A DNA stretch of 64,000 nucleotides from Aptenodytes patagonicus (Eukaryota; Chordata; Aves; Sphenisciformes; Spheniscidae), in contig NC_134950.1 of the NCBI RefSeq assembly GCF_965638725.1, forward strand, positions 83,922,157 through 83,986,156, given 5' to 3'. The number at the start of each line of letters is the position of its first letter. Position 1 is the stretch's first letter. A program made the translations under genes and the position numbers. Under the pieces are notes generated by a model, which worked only from the letters and a program-made list of their open reading frames with translations, did not search any database and was not told the origin of the DNA. Below are positions 46,501-56,300 of the stretch, piece by piece.

Positions 46501-48539
46501 ATTTCCAACATCCCCTTCTTTTGCTTTGCTTAAGGACTAATTTAAGCAAAAATCAGTCTAACTCAACTTGACCTTGATAGGACTACAGCTGTGGAAATAT
46601 TCTCGAGTGTTTTTATAAAGGCACAAAGTCCTTCATAAACTAAATTCTGAGTGCCTATGCTGTGCAGCTGACAATTCGCAAGTGGCTTTTTGCAGGTCTT
46701 GCATGGTGATGGCTATTGATACATATTATATGTGTGTGGTTTTTTTTTAATAGTGGAAGAATATAAGTGAAATCAAGGATCCCGTTGAGAAACAAGAAGC
46801 TTGTGATAAATTGTTTAAAAATGAAGAGGAGGAGTATAGTCTCTATGAAGCACTGAAATTTTTGATGCTTAACACCGCCATCAAATTATACAACGATGAC
46901 AAAAATGGAAGGAGGGTTCCTGTCTTCTCGTGGTTACTGTTTGCACGGGATACATCTAGCGACCCTTGTCAGTTAATGCATAATCACTTGAATCATATTG
47001 GTCACAGTGGAGGCCTTGAACAAGTAAGGAGAGATTGTTTTTACGGTGTTATTTTCCTGTTTTGGAGATATTTGTTTCAAGTGGTTTAAGAAATCATCCA
47101 GCTTTTGTCTGGTCTTTTATTGGGAAAAATATGGTAGAACTGCATGCCTGTAGTAAGAGTCTGTAAAGGCCTTCCTTTTAAACATCAATTTTTTTTTTTT
47201 TTTTTTTGTGTGTGTGTGACAGCTGACACTTAGGTAGCATCATTCTTTGGAAGTATGGTATTCTATTAATAGAAACATTTGTATTAGTCTCAACTGTTAG
47301 CTTTTATCATGATGTTTTTTAAAAAGCTAATACTCAAATTATGAAGAGAAGATCACGTGTAGTACATATACTGGTTGAATTCTGATGAACTCATGACACT
47401 TACTGCCTTATATGTTGCAGAAATGATATGCATATCGCAAGCCCCAAAACAAAATGTAGTGGTTAATGAGCTGAATAATCTGAAAGATTTTAGGACATCC
47501 ATTTAAAAAAAATCCCATTGAATATGTTACAAGTGTGGTACTGCAGTTAAATTCACTACTTGATTATAGACACTAGAAACATGGAAGTATTTATGTTTTG
47601 TTTGTGTTTATTAGCTTAAAAATCTGATGACTCTTGTATAGGTGTGACACATTGCTGGTACTGTTAAATTAGCTGATTACTTGGTGACTTTTTTGCCGCC
47701 TAGTTTAGTCGATAAGTAATGTTGCATATTTTTGTGCTGACTAGATTTATTTATTTTGGTGATATTCTTCGTAAATTGTTGTTTAGAACAGGATATGCTT
47801 GCCACTGTAGTAGACAAGATAAAGACTTTCCACCTTCTTTCTCTGAATTCCTTCTGGTATCAACAGGCTTTGTAAGGGCTTTCCATCTGCTTTTTATTTG
47901 GCTAGAGAGTTCGGAGTACCCTCTAAGAGAGAAAGAATCAGTGCCTGAAACCCGTTCTTGTCTGGTTTAGTGACTTAACGGGATGAATACTGATATGGGA
48001 GAATGTCTTTCCTACCTGTTCGTGGCAGTAGGGAAGTGGGATTCTCTGTATAAAGTAGCTTTTCTTTAGGACTAATATCCTACTATGCCATTGTTGGGGC
48101 TGAAGAGCTCCATGTTAAAAGGCATGGTGTCTTAGAGGTATTTGTACAGCAAGCTAAGAATGGCTTGAATGATTGAGATGCTGAACTAGAGATGCTCGTG
48201 TATATGCATTCTCATTTACTTTTCTTCATATTTTTTCTTTGAAAAATCACATCTGATAGATATTAGTTTAGTATTTTTATGAGAAATATCTTGTAAAAGG
48301 TGTGTTTAATTTTACACTCATATTTCTGCTTTTTTCCAATGCAGGTGGAAATGTTTCTCCTTGCTTATGCTCTGCAGTACACCATCCAAGTGTATCGATT
48401 GTATAAATATAGTACTGATGAATTCATCACACTTTATCCCAATGACCCAGAGGAGGACTGGCCCGTGGTGACTCTCATAACTGAAGATGACAGACATTAT
48501 AATATTCCAGTCGGAATGTGCCAAGAGACTATGCTGTAA
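35527..48539 (+). CDS. OTULIN: OTULIN, linear-ubiquitin deubiquitinase (gene span)
   Basis: Seven coding exons (35527-35714, 40837-40910, 41744-41838, 43109-43252, 45591-45716, 46754-47023, 48345-48539) join through GT-AG introns in matching phase to 363 residues plus stop, against 352 in human OTULIN (known). OTULIN is a cytosolic OTU-family cysteine protease that cleaves Met1-linked ubiquitin chains made by LUBAC, restraining NF-kB and cell-death signalling. Catalytic Cys140 (GDNYCALRA), His350 and Asn352 (DRHYNIPV) each sit 11 residues after the human positions. The HOIP PUB-binding motif EEDMY is at 64-68, Trp107 is retained, and the C-terminus ETML fits a class I PDZ ligand. A candidate extra in-phase exon lies at 36676-37011. 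Introns carry no recognised genes. The call is by recognition of the protein. Confidence 0.97.
36676..37011 (+). CDS. OTULIN: Candidate OTULIN cassette exon (112 codons)
   Basis: An open frame ends exactly at a strong donor (GACAG|GTGAGG, exon end 37011) in the same phase as exon 1. An acceptor after pyrimidine-rich TTTCTCCATTCTTCAAAG starts it at 36676, also in that phase. It could therefore be included (475-residue protein) or skipped (363) without frame change. It encodes a polar Lys/Glu/Ser-rich, probably disordered segment with a GRPKK core like an AT-hook or basic patch. The acceptor could be elsewhere, and its internal ATG (36698) could instead start an alternative first exon. No homologous exon is known to me in mammals. 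Confidence 0.6.
37012..40836 (+). other. OTULIN intron 1, distal part
   Basis: AT-rich, with long homopolymers (A28 at 37521-37548, T-runs near 38240-38260 and 39945-39962). No other exon or repeat family is recognised. It ends in acceptor TTTTTACTGCAG. Confidence 0.7.
37521..37548 (+). repeat. A28 homopolymer
   Basis: Uninterrupted run of 28 A, with AATAAA 12-17 bases upstream. It may be a simple repeat or the tail of an undetected retrocopy. Confidence 0.9.
40837..40910 (+). CDS. OTULIN: OTULIN exon 2, HOIP-binding motif
   Basis: 74 nt encoding the rest of codon 63 through the first base of codon 88. It opens [10 protein letters not shown]: Asp-Met-Tyr is the PUB-interacting motif by which OTULIN docks on HOIP, and Tyr68 is the residue whose phosphorylation blocks binding in the human protein (known). 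A Glu/Lys-rich helix follows. Flanks are TGCAG| and |GTACAT. Confidence 0.94.
40911..41743 (+). other. OTULIN intron 2
   Basis: 833-bp GT-AG intron with no recognisable repeat. A C9 run lies near 41574. Confidence 0.8.
41744..41838 (+). CDS. OTULIN: OTULIN exon 3
   Basis: 95 nt, completing codon 88 and encoding 89-119. It contains the conserved [20 protein letters not shown] segment at the start of the OTU fold. Trp107 corresponds to human Trp96, which contacts ubiquitin (known). It ends in phase 0 at AAAG|GTATCG. Confidence 0.95.
41839..43108 (+). other. OTULIN intron 3
   Basis: 1,270-bp intron, no recognised elements. It ends in TTTTTTCTAG. Confidence 0.8.
43109..43252 (+). CDS. OTULIN: OTULIN exon 4, catalytic cysteine
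   Basis: 144 nt, phase 0 at both ends, residues 120-167. It carries [19 protein letters not shown] with catalytic Cys140 in the oxyanion-loop context of OTU proteases. Donor is ATG|GTACGC. Confidence 0.97.
43253..45590 (+). other. OTULIN intron 4
   Basis: 2.3-kb intron. Minus-strand ORFs at 43762-44147 have no recognisable product. It ends in CTCTCAACTTTCAG. Confidence 0.75.
45591..45716 (+). CDS. OTULIN: OTULIN exon 5
   Basis: 126 nt, residues 168-209, phase 0. It encodes [17 protein letters not shown] and the helix ending LLRKK, part of the helical arm of the OTULIN catalytic domain. The donor is a less usual AAAG|GTTGGA. The ORF continues past it but loses similarity. Confidence 0.95.
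45717..46753 (+). other. OTULIN intron 5
   Basis: 1.04-kb intron ending in a T-rich tract and TTTAATAG. Confidence 0.8.
46754..47023 (+). CDS. OTULIN: OTULIN exon 6
   Basis: 270 nt, residues 210-299, the largest coding exon. It contains [20 protein letters not shown], the [20 protein letters not shown] segment and GHSGGLEQ, all typical of OTULIN and its ubiquitin-binding surface. Donor is CAA|GTAAGG. Confidence 0.97.
47024..48344 (+). other. OTULIN intron 6
   Basis: 1.3-kb intron with a T19-(GT)n tract at 47189-47218 and no other recognised element. Acceptor is TTTTTTCCAATGCAG. Confidence 0.8.
48345..48539 (+). CDS. OTULIN: OTULIN exon 7, catalytic histidine and stop
   Basis: Residues 300-363 and TAA (48537-48539). 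[10 protein letters not shown] contains catalytic His350 and Asn352. The last residues QETML keep the Thr at -2 and Leu at 0 of the PDZ ligand that binds SNX27 in mammals (ETSL in human), so the interaction is probably conserved. Confidence 0.97.
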   Translation: MEMFLLAYALQYTIQVYRLYKYSTDEFITLYPNDPEEDWPVVTLITEDDRHYNIPVGMCQETML

Positions 48540-49137
48540 ACAAGTGATTTTTTTGCAGACAAACCTGTGCTGCTTATTGAGATTTCCAGTGCTATTTTGA
48601 AACAGGATGATGATGGAAACTGCATTATTGAATCTGCAACAACTTGAAATCCATGTTTTAGAAGTTTACACCTGAACTAAAATATGAAATAGGTATTAGC
48701 TTAAAGAGTAAAAATTTTGCAAGTACGGCTTTTGTTGCCCATGAAAAAAAAAAGGAAACTTCTGCAATGCTTTTTTTTGAAGGGCTTACTCTGAATAGGA
48801 ATGCAAAAACTATCCATTTACTTCTTAAAAGAAGATACATGAGGCTCTGTAGTAAGACATGAGCTGACCTTCTGCTCCCTGAAATAGTGAGATAATGATT
48901 AATTGAAATTTCTGGAAAAGTAAGCTGGCAGTGTCCTGACATATTTGTAATGCCGCTTTGAAGCAATTTGTACAAATCTTGGGTCTCAGGAAGCAATATA
49001 ATTCTTTCGCAGTTGGAATTTAATGCCTGCCATGGTTTATGCTATAAGAGAGAAGTTATTTAAAGTTTTCTAATGCTTTGGGGTTTTTTTCCAACATGGT
49101 ATCTCTTATTTAGAAGCCAGTCATCTGTTACACTGAA

Positions 49138-49143
49138 AATAAA
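49138..49143 (+). terminator. First OTULIN poly(A) signal
   Basis: AATAAA about 600 bp after the stop codon, the most proximal canonical hexamer on this strand. Confidence 0.5.
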
Positions 49144-50718
49144 GAGCTCTTCCCCTTTCAGCCCCTTGAGAGGATCATGGCAAAGAGACTTGATAATCAG
49201 GGAGTATAAAAGTTGTTTGTTAGTAGGTCACAAATTCAAAACCTACACAGAATTCCCTCTTCAGTTATGATGGCTGGTATGGGATAACCACGTGCCCACT
49301 AACTTCCGTGTCTGTTCATGTTACTGTTCCTGTAATGTTAATCCTCGCTGGCAGCTGCTGTGGAGAACATCGGGGTTTTCATTTGTCCCGGGAGTGCAGT
49401 AGATGGAAGTAAACTTCTGGTGCAACTTCTCCACTCTTGGGAGGAGTATGTGGGAGGTTCTGTTTCTGCTTACAATTATTCATCGTGTTTTAAACTGAAG
49501 GAATACAGAATGTATCAGATGCTGGGAGTGCTGACGTACCTTGAAAAATAATTAAATAATAAAACCTTCACCTTTAGCTTAAAGTGTAAGTATGCCCTGC
49601 AGGTGATGCTCGGAACAAGAGAGTGAAAATTGATTTAAATGAAATGCCGGTCATACACGGATCACTTGGCTCCTCTGAGAAGGCCTTCTTATAAAAGGGA
49701 TAAGATTATAAAAACTACTTTTATTCCAAATATTCTGGAGGAAATGACGTGCAAAACTCCCAATTCTCCTGTTTTGTTCTACTTAATTTGTTTGTTAACT
49801 TTCCTTTTATTGTGAAAGGTTACACAGTGAGAATGTGTATTCACGATGTTCTGAAATGTGTTTTAGACACATCTTAATGAGGTCTGTCATGTACTCAGTG
49901 TTACGTTTATCATGTTGTCTTTGCCTTTTAAAACAACTAGTTTGATCTGTTACTGAAAATTCTGGGAGCTACAAGGAAATAAACCAATTCATCTGATGGT
50001 ATTTTGTTTCTTGTTTCTCCCTAGCTTTATGTTTTTCAGTTTTTAATTTTGAAATCCTTGTTCAAGTTAGTTATTTCTTGAAAGCTGCAAAGCATAGTAA
50101 CGTATGTAAAACAAGTAATTATCAGCTTGCTGCTTGCACTTGGACAGCAAAAAACAATTCCCTGAATTACTGTTACTCAAGTAACACTGAAGGGGAAAGA
50201 AAAATTAACGTTTGCGACTCACTGAACTCTCATAGAAAAGTTGTAGTTATGATTTAAGTAACTGAAATTATTTAAATCTTGACGTATTCTAATTGTGATG
50301 TATTCTTGAGATTAAAACGTAACACCTCTTTGAAAAAGAGCCACTGCTCTAAATGTACGACAGAGGCCTCTGAAGCAGAGGCTTTTTAAGGGCCGAGTTT
50401 GCAGCCATTGGGTATGTAAACAATTCGCCAAACGGGCTTGTATGTTGAACTGAGAAGTGCAGGACTGAGCACAAGGGCCGTGTAGACCTGAAGTCACATA
50501 CCGTTCCTGCGGAACCTGAGTAACAAACAGTAGAAAAACTGATGTTGCTTTGTATCTTCCGTCCTTATTTTGGAGAGAAGCAATGAGTCTGCTGTGGCGT
50601 GCAGTATATTGATTTAACTTATTTTAAATACAAAATTGACAGCTGACAATTTTTCATCTAGACTTATACAATGGATAAATACTGCTTTTCTGTTGGGTCC
50701 CCTGCCCGTATTCTATTG

Positions 50719-50741
50719 AATAAACTGAGAGAGTCAATAAA
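50719..50741 (+). terminator. Tandem distal poly(A) signals
   Basis: Two AATAAA hexamers 11 bp apart, about 2.2 kb past the stop, are candidates for a long 3' UTR isoform. Confidence 0.4.
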
Positions 50742-53040
50742 AATTAAATGATGTGGAAGTGAGGCATGGAAAATGAAGGGGAATAGAGGTCAAATCAATT
50801 CTGCCCCCCGCCCCGATGTCCATGAGTCTTACATGTGAATAAATTTAGAATAGCTGCTGTACTTCAAGATCAATGTACTAAAGGAAGCAGATGCTTTACT
50901 CGCCACCTGGCATACGTTGTTAGGTACAGTCCAGATTTTTAACGCTGTCATATGTGAGCTCCTAGGAGTTCGCAGAGGTGAAGAAAGTTCACTGACTGTT
51001 GTAGTTAGTGTGCTTTTTGTGCAAAAAATACTTCATCCACTTGCAGCCCATCTTTTATCCCTACTTCAACATTATTGTTACGTCCAACTTCTGCCCTTTA
51101 TGCTTTTTGGAGAAGGAGGCGCGTTTGTTGTGTTCTTCAGAACCATTTTAGCATACTTCCAGGTATTAAATGGAAACACCCTGCTTTCTATCACAATGCT
51201 TTCACTTGGGCTGATTGCTTTTTAAAAAGCATTTAAGTATGTATTTTTAACTGAACGCAGTTGTGGTCTACACAAAGCTTTTATTTTGCCTTTCTTCGGT
51301 CTCCTAGTAAGACAGATGTTATAAAGTTAACGGATACTTATCCTCCAGCTTCCTTTCTGCTGGTGGAAGTGTACAGCAGAAGTTCTTTGTGTGAAGGAAA
51401 ACAGAAGTTCAGGTGATCTTGCTGGGCTGGGAGGAGGGGAAGAAAAATTGCATTGTACCACCTGGGACTAGTTGGCTGCGAGTAGAGGGGCGTGCTGAGC
51501 TGGAGCTGCAGCAGGCAAGGTAGCAAAGCTTAGGCTGAGTGCGGCTGTGAGTAGCTTGTGCTGGAACCAGCCTGATGGTGTCCTGTGGGAGCTCACCCCA
51601 GAACCCGGCTGCCCCAGGGAGGTGCAGGTGTGTTTGGTGCAGGACTCTAACTTTATTCAGATAGCCGAGTCAAAGCTTGACCGAATCTTGGCCAAATTTT
51701 TTTTGTGTGACGGCGACAGCCCTATCATCAAAAACTAGCGAAGGAGGGCGAAGAGCAAGGTGGGAACTGGTACCTCACCGGAATGGCGGACACGGTCACA
51801 TATCCCATTTTAGATGTTAAAGGAAGTGGGGCGAGGGAGCTCTTGGATTGCGTATCGAGTGCAGGGCTTGATTCGTGATCTCATGTCCCTAATATTGAAG
51901 AGTGTCGGTTGTGCAGCCCCTGCATCTTGTCTGCTGGAGATAAATTGCCATTTGTTCCCCCAGTACGCTAGCTGGCAGGACAGGACTGAGAACGTTTGAA
52001 GATGGCCAAATGTCCTTTATGAATGCTCCCTTTTTTGGTAATGGTGGAAGACAACAGGCGGAAGTTCTGGAAGCTTGCTGCTAGATGAGTAATTGTGCTA
52101 TGACATCGACTAATGTGCTTCAAGCCAGGCAGATTCAAAGAATATTTCCATTTATAAATTTCTTGAGGAGGAGAACCTCAACCTCTGAGAAATGGAAAGG
52201 AAATGTTATTAATTCCACAGAGTTAAAAGTAAAATAGGGAAGGCTTAGCATGGTAGAGGCCTCTCAAGAAAGGTGGCTCTCTAGTCCCTTTTCCCCAGAG
52301 CATTCATTTTCTGCATGGGTGCTGATGAGTTGCTCTTATTTCTGTTCACAACTTCTATTCAAGTCAGCGGGATGCCAAAAAACCACCCTGAGATGTATTA
52401 AGCCATTGAAGAACTAGTCAGTACTGACTAAAAATTGTTTTATCAGGGCTGTTGGATGCTGAGGAAGGAGTAGCACGTCGAACGTGATTGCCAGCTGCCT
52501 CTTCCAGAGGATCGTTTCCCCAGTTTGCTCCTTTTTGGAATTGCGGTTTTTGGGGTTGTTTTTTTAGACACCTGCCCACCAGGTCTTTGACGTTACATAT
52601 TTCCTTTGGGCTACTGCAGCAGACAGCTGCTGCAGGGACTGTCGCAGGTAGCCTCTGCACATGCTCTCCAGCATCAAGCTTTCAGTCTGACCATCAAGAC
52701 CAGTCAGCCCAACAGTTTTTCATTTCTCTGATTGAAAAAAAAAAAAGCCTCACTTTATACAAACCACATTATTATGTAGGCTGAATGTGGAAGGTACAAT
52801 TACTTTTTTTTCCCCCGCCTCTTACTTTTCTAAAATCAGGTAATTCTGCAAGTGTTTGTGGCTTGCTGGGATGGGACAGAATTCCCACTGTCCTCGTTAG
52901 ATCCGTTGTGCACCCACCCATCTTTTATTAAAAGGGAAAAAAGAAAAGCTGCTATAAGAATCGTGAAACCGGCATCGTCCTTCTCAGACAGCCTCGTTCT
53001 GTTTCACCCACCGTTCGCGGGCAATACTCACTTTCTAGGC
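50742..53040. other. Nothing recognised
   Basis: Intergenic AT-rich sequence with short ORFs only. Confidence 0.5.
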
Positions 53041-53240
53041 TACGGCTGGCGCCGGGTACGCGCTCTTGGTGCCCGGGTGGCTTTGCGGAGGGGCCCAGGA
53101 GCCCCTCCTCGGGCGGAGCGGGGCCCCGGCCCCGGCCCCGGGGAGCGGGGCGGGTGTTTGCCGGGAGGTGTCACTGCAGGCCAGGGGAGAGCCGGGGGGA
53201 CAAGCGGGGCTCACCCGCTTCCCGGCTGGGGGCACTCGGA
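53041..53240. promoter_or_regulatory. Small GC/CpG-rich island
   Basis: A sharp local rise in GC with frequent CpG and GGCCCC repeats, immediately left of the minisatellite. It could be an orphan CpG island (promoter of a non-coding RNA or alternative start) or just compositional spill-over from the repeat. The long ORF across it (52852-53520) depends on stop-poor GC content and repeats, so I do not call it a gene. Confidence 0.4.
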
Positions 53241-53250
53241 GGCCGGCCGG

Positions 53251-53373
53251 CCTGCCTGCCTGCCTTCCCGCCTGCCTTCCCGCCTGCCTGCCTTCCCGCC
53301 TGCCTTCCCGCCTGCCTTCCCGCCTGCCTTCCCGCCTGCCTTCCCGCCTGCCTGCCTTCCCGCCTTCCCTCCC
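53251..53373. repeat. (CCTGCCTTCCCG)n minisatellite
   Basis: About ten imperfect copies of the 12-bp unit CCTGCCTTCCCG, mixed with extra CCTG units. Pure C/T-rich on plus and G/A-rich on minus, hence the Pro/Ala/Leu- and Gly/Arg/Lys-rich artefactual ORFs in all frames. Confidence 0.93.
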
Positions 53374-56300
53374 GAGGCACAGCGAAGGGGTCTGCTGACT
53401 TGTCGCGCCGCCTCGGCACTCCAGCAAACGCAAGGCGCGTTTGCGATACGTAAATACCAGCCGTACTTAGTAAAAACGCTTTTCCTTCTGCTCCAGGGAT
53501 CTCGAAAGATCATGGTTTAGCAGCATCAGCTTACCTTTATAGACTCGTGTGAGGGGATGATTAGTTAAAAGCGACAGTGCATAGGTAGATGAAAGACATT
53601 TTGAAGATGTGTGGAACACTGTGAAATGAAGTGGTAAGAGACTTGAGATTTCTTTAATTTTTTTATCTGTTTGAATATCAAATAGTTCATCTGTTTACAT
53701 CTTGAATAAAAATCTGGTAGCAGGGGTTGAAATTTGTAGCAAGCCCTCTCTTTGGTTTCTGAAGTGTCTGGTTTTGTTTAGGTATTCATCCAAACCTTCA
53801 GCTGATCTATTGACACACCTGAGTCTTCACAGCCGGACTAATTTCTGTAAGAATTAGAGGCTTAGCTGAGACAGGCTGTGTGATTCTGAGCAGTGTTTCT
53901 AGGATAGCGTATTCTCTTTACACGAACACAACGCTAGAAAGCATCAAGAATAATGTATGCTGAGAAACAGTGAGGTTGGATTCTCAAATTGTCCAAGAGC
54001 AGATCAAATAACTTTAAAAAAGTATAAATCTATTAGTTTCCAACCACATTTGCAGGCGTGCAGAGCTTATTTTATTTTTACTGCCTTTATTATATACAGC
54101 AAAAAAAATAGTTCTAGCCATAGATGTTTTATAAAGATTTAAAGTGCTTAGAAAAACAGAATAAACACGATAATAATCCTCTGTTACTGCCTATACTGTT
54201 GTTCCTGAATTGCTGCGATGACAAAAATCATTTGTAGCTGAGAGGAATGTATTCATTGTAAAACTGCATCCGCAGACTAATGGATGTAACTGTAGCAGGC
54301 TGTACCTTTAGAGGTGGAGCACTTGCTGGACTGCTCCTCTCTTCATGTTTCTGAATGTTTTCTGCATCGTAAGATTAATTTTTTTTTAGCGTGAAAGGTT
54401 AAGAGAAATAATAAATTATATTGAGCAAGGAAGATGTACAGTCTGCAGGTTTATGGGCCATGAGAAAACAGCATCCATTTCACTCAAACTCTTTCTAGAG
54501 CCCCCTTCTTTGAGTGGATTTTTTTTTTTAGGTATTGTGTAACGTTTTGGCCTTTGTTTTACAGCAGATCTGGCTGTTTTGCTCAAAGACTGGTTCTGCA
54601 GAGCTGAAAGTAACTGCTTGGGTGAGAGCCTGCTTCTTGCCACTTCTACGGCAGGTTCATCTCGTTGCCAAAGTTCGTTTTCTGTGCCAGGGTGTAACGA
54701 ACTGCATCAAGAGAGCATTTGCATTTTGGAGGACTGTGTTTCTTTCAGCAAGCCGGCAAGCAGGAGTTAACAGCAGCTTCCATTCCCTCACCTGAGCCTG
54801 TCTTTTGAATTTATATTGTTGGGGGGGGGGCAGAAGAACCAATAACAAAATTTCTTCTCTGGGGTCATTGTTGAGCTGCTTGGCTGACAGGGTTGAAAAG
54901 AAAGAGGGAAGGGGATTTCTACAACTGAAACAACAAGAAAAAACCCAAACTTCAGGGAGTTAACAGTTTATTTCCCTTGCATTAGATAGATAGCACTTGC
55001 ACAGTGGTAGGCCATGCTGTCTCCTGCTGTGTGTCTCAGACTCTGGTCTTCCATCCAGGCCCCCTAAGAAAGTCCCCAGAAAACACCCAGCTGGAGCATC
55101 CCTGGCCTCATGCACCTCCTGCAGGTATTACCACAGGGGGCCGGCACACGGTGCTTATGTACTAGCTTTTAGTATCTAATATTAATGTTACTTTTAGACA
55201 AAAGTGGTTCCATGGTGTTCATTTACTGATGAGTCCTCTGTAGAGCTCTCTCCTCGCTCAGACGTGCTGGGGTTTGTCTCATCAAACCATGCTACAAACA
55301 AAAAATCTCTTTTAATTAACCAACATAACTGAGGGCCTTTTTAAAGGCAGTAGGTGATTGGAAGCATTATTTAAGAAAAATAAGTTAAGTTGGAGCAATG
55401 CTTAGGGCTGTTTAAAGCAAATCTGTGATGGCTTCCACAATGACCTGGTTTGTAAGACACCCAGATGAAAAAGTCCAGGTGTTACTACAGCCCGCCATCA
55501 CCCCACCCCCTGGATGCTCCATTCCGATGTGTCTGCCTTCCCAGCGAGAAGACAGAAAACAGCAACAGAGGTGTATGCTCATGGACAATTCAAAGGAAAT
55601 AATGGTGTGAAATTTCCTTCGCAGAACTAAGATAAAAGGTGTAAGAGCTGCGGTTGTGAAGGTGGTCCTGTTGCACCGCGGGGGCTACGTTGTCATCGGT
55701 GGGGCTTGCCATCGAAACAGCTGGTTCTTCAAAGAAATGCTGCACTGGATGTTGCGTGAATTAACCACCCACTCGTGGTAGGTGGGCTGGGCATGGAGCA
55801 ATCCGTTTTGGCTGTAGGTTTGGGAGCACTGGCTCCAGCTGCTGGGAGAATGCTCCTCTGCTCGTGAGACACCGGAAGATGCTGCACCTTTTGAGTCATC
55901 TAGAGGAAGAAGGCTCGCTTTTTCACAGCTACAGAACAGCCTGTGTAGAGAGTTAATTACTGCTTGACTTTCTTCTAGGTAGTATTTTCCTCAGCAGCCA
56001 CTCCTAGGCTTTGGTTTTCCTCCCTGCAGGTGTCTCTGCCATGTCGCAGGGACTGGGAGAGAGTTCGCCGTGGTTGTCCGACACCTCGCTCAGAAGTGCT
56101 GTTTCAGACAAGCCCAGCCAAAAGATGACGGCGGTGCTTTTGCTCTCTTTGTGCCGTACCTCTGTTAGTTTCGGCATTCTTCGCCTGTCTGTGGTAATGA
56201 GCCCTTTTCTGTTCCTCAGCACAGAGCAGATCTTCCTCCAGCAGCGTGTGCGCTATAGACCTCCAGCAGAGCTGTGTTCTCCCACCCCTTCCTCCCCCCT

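Larger units (their letters stand above)
48540..50741 (+). other. OTULIN 3' UTR and downstream poly(A) signals
   Basis: Sequence after the stop has AATAAA at 49138, 49558, 49978, 50719 and 50736. Any could end the transcript; the 3' end cannot be fixed from sequence. Small ORFs here have no known product. Confidence 0.55.

Noticed and set aside
52852-53520. 222-codon ORF over the GC island and minisatellite
   Set aside because: Open only because of GC bias and the 12-bp repeat; similar ORFs occur in several frames on both strands.
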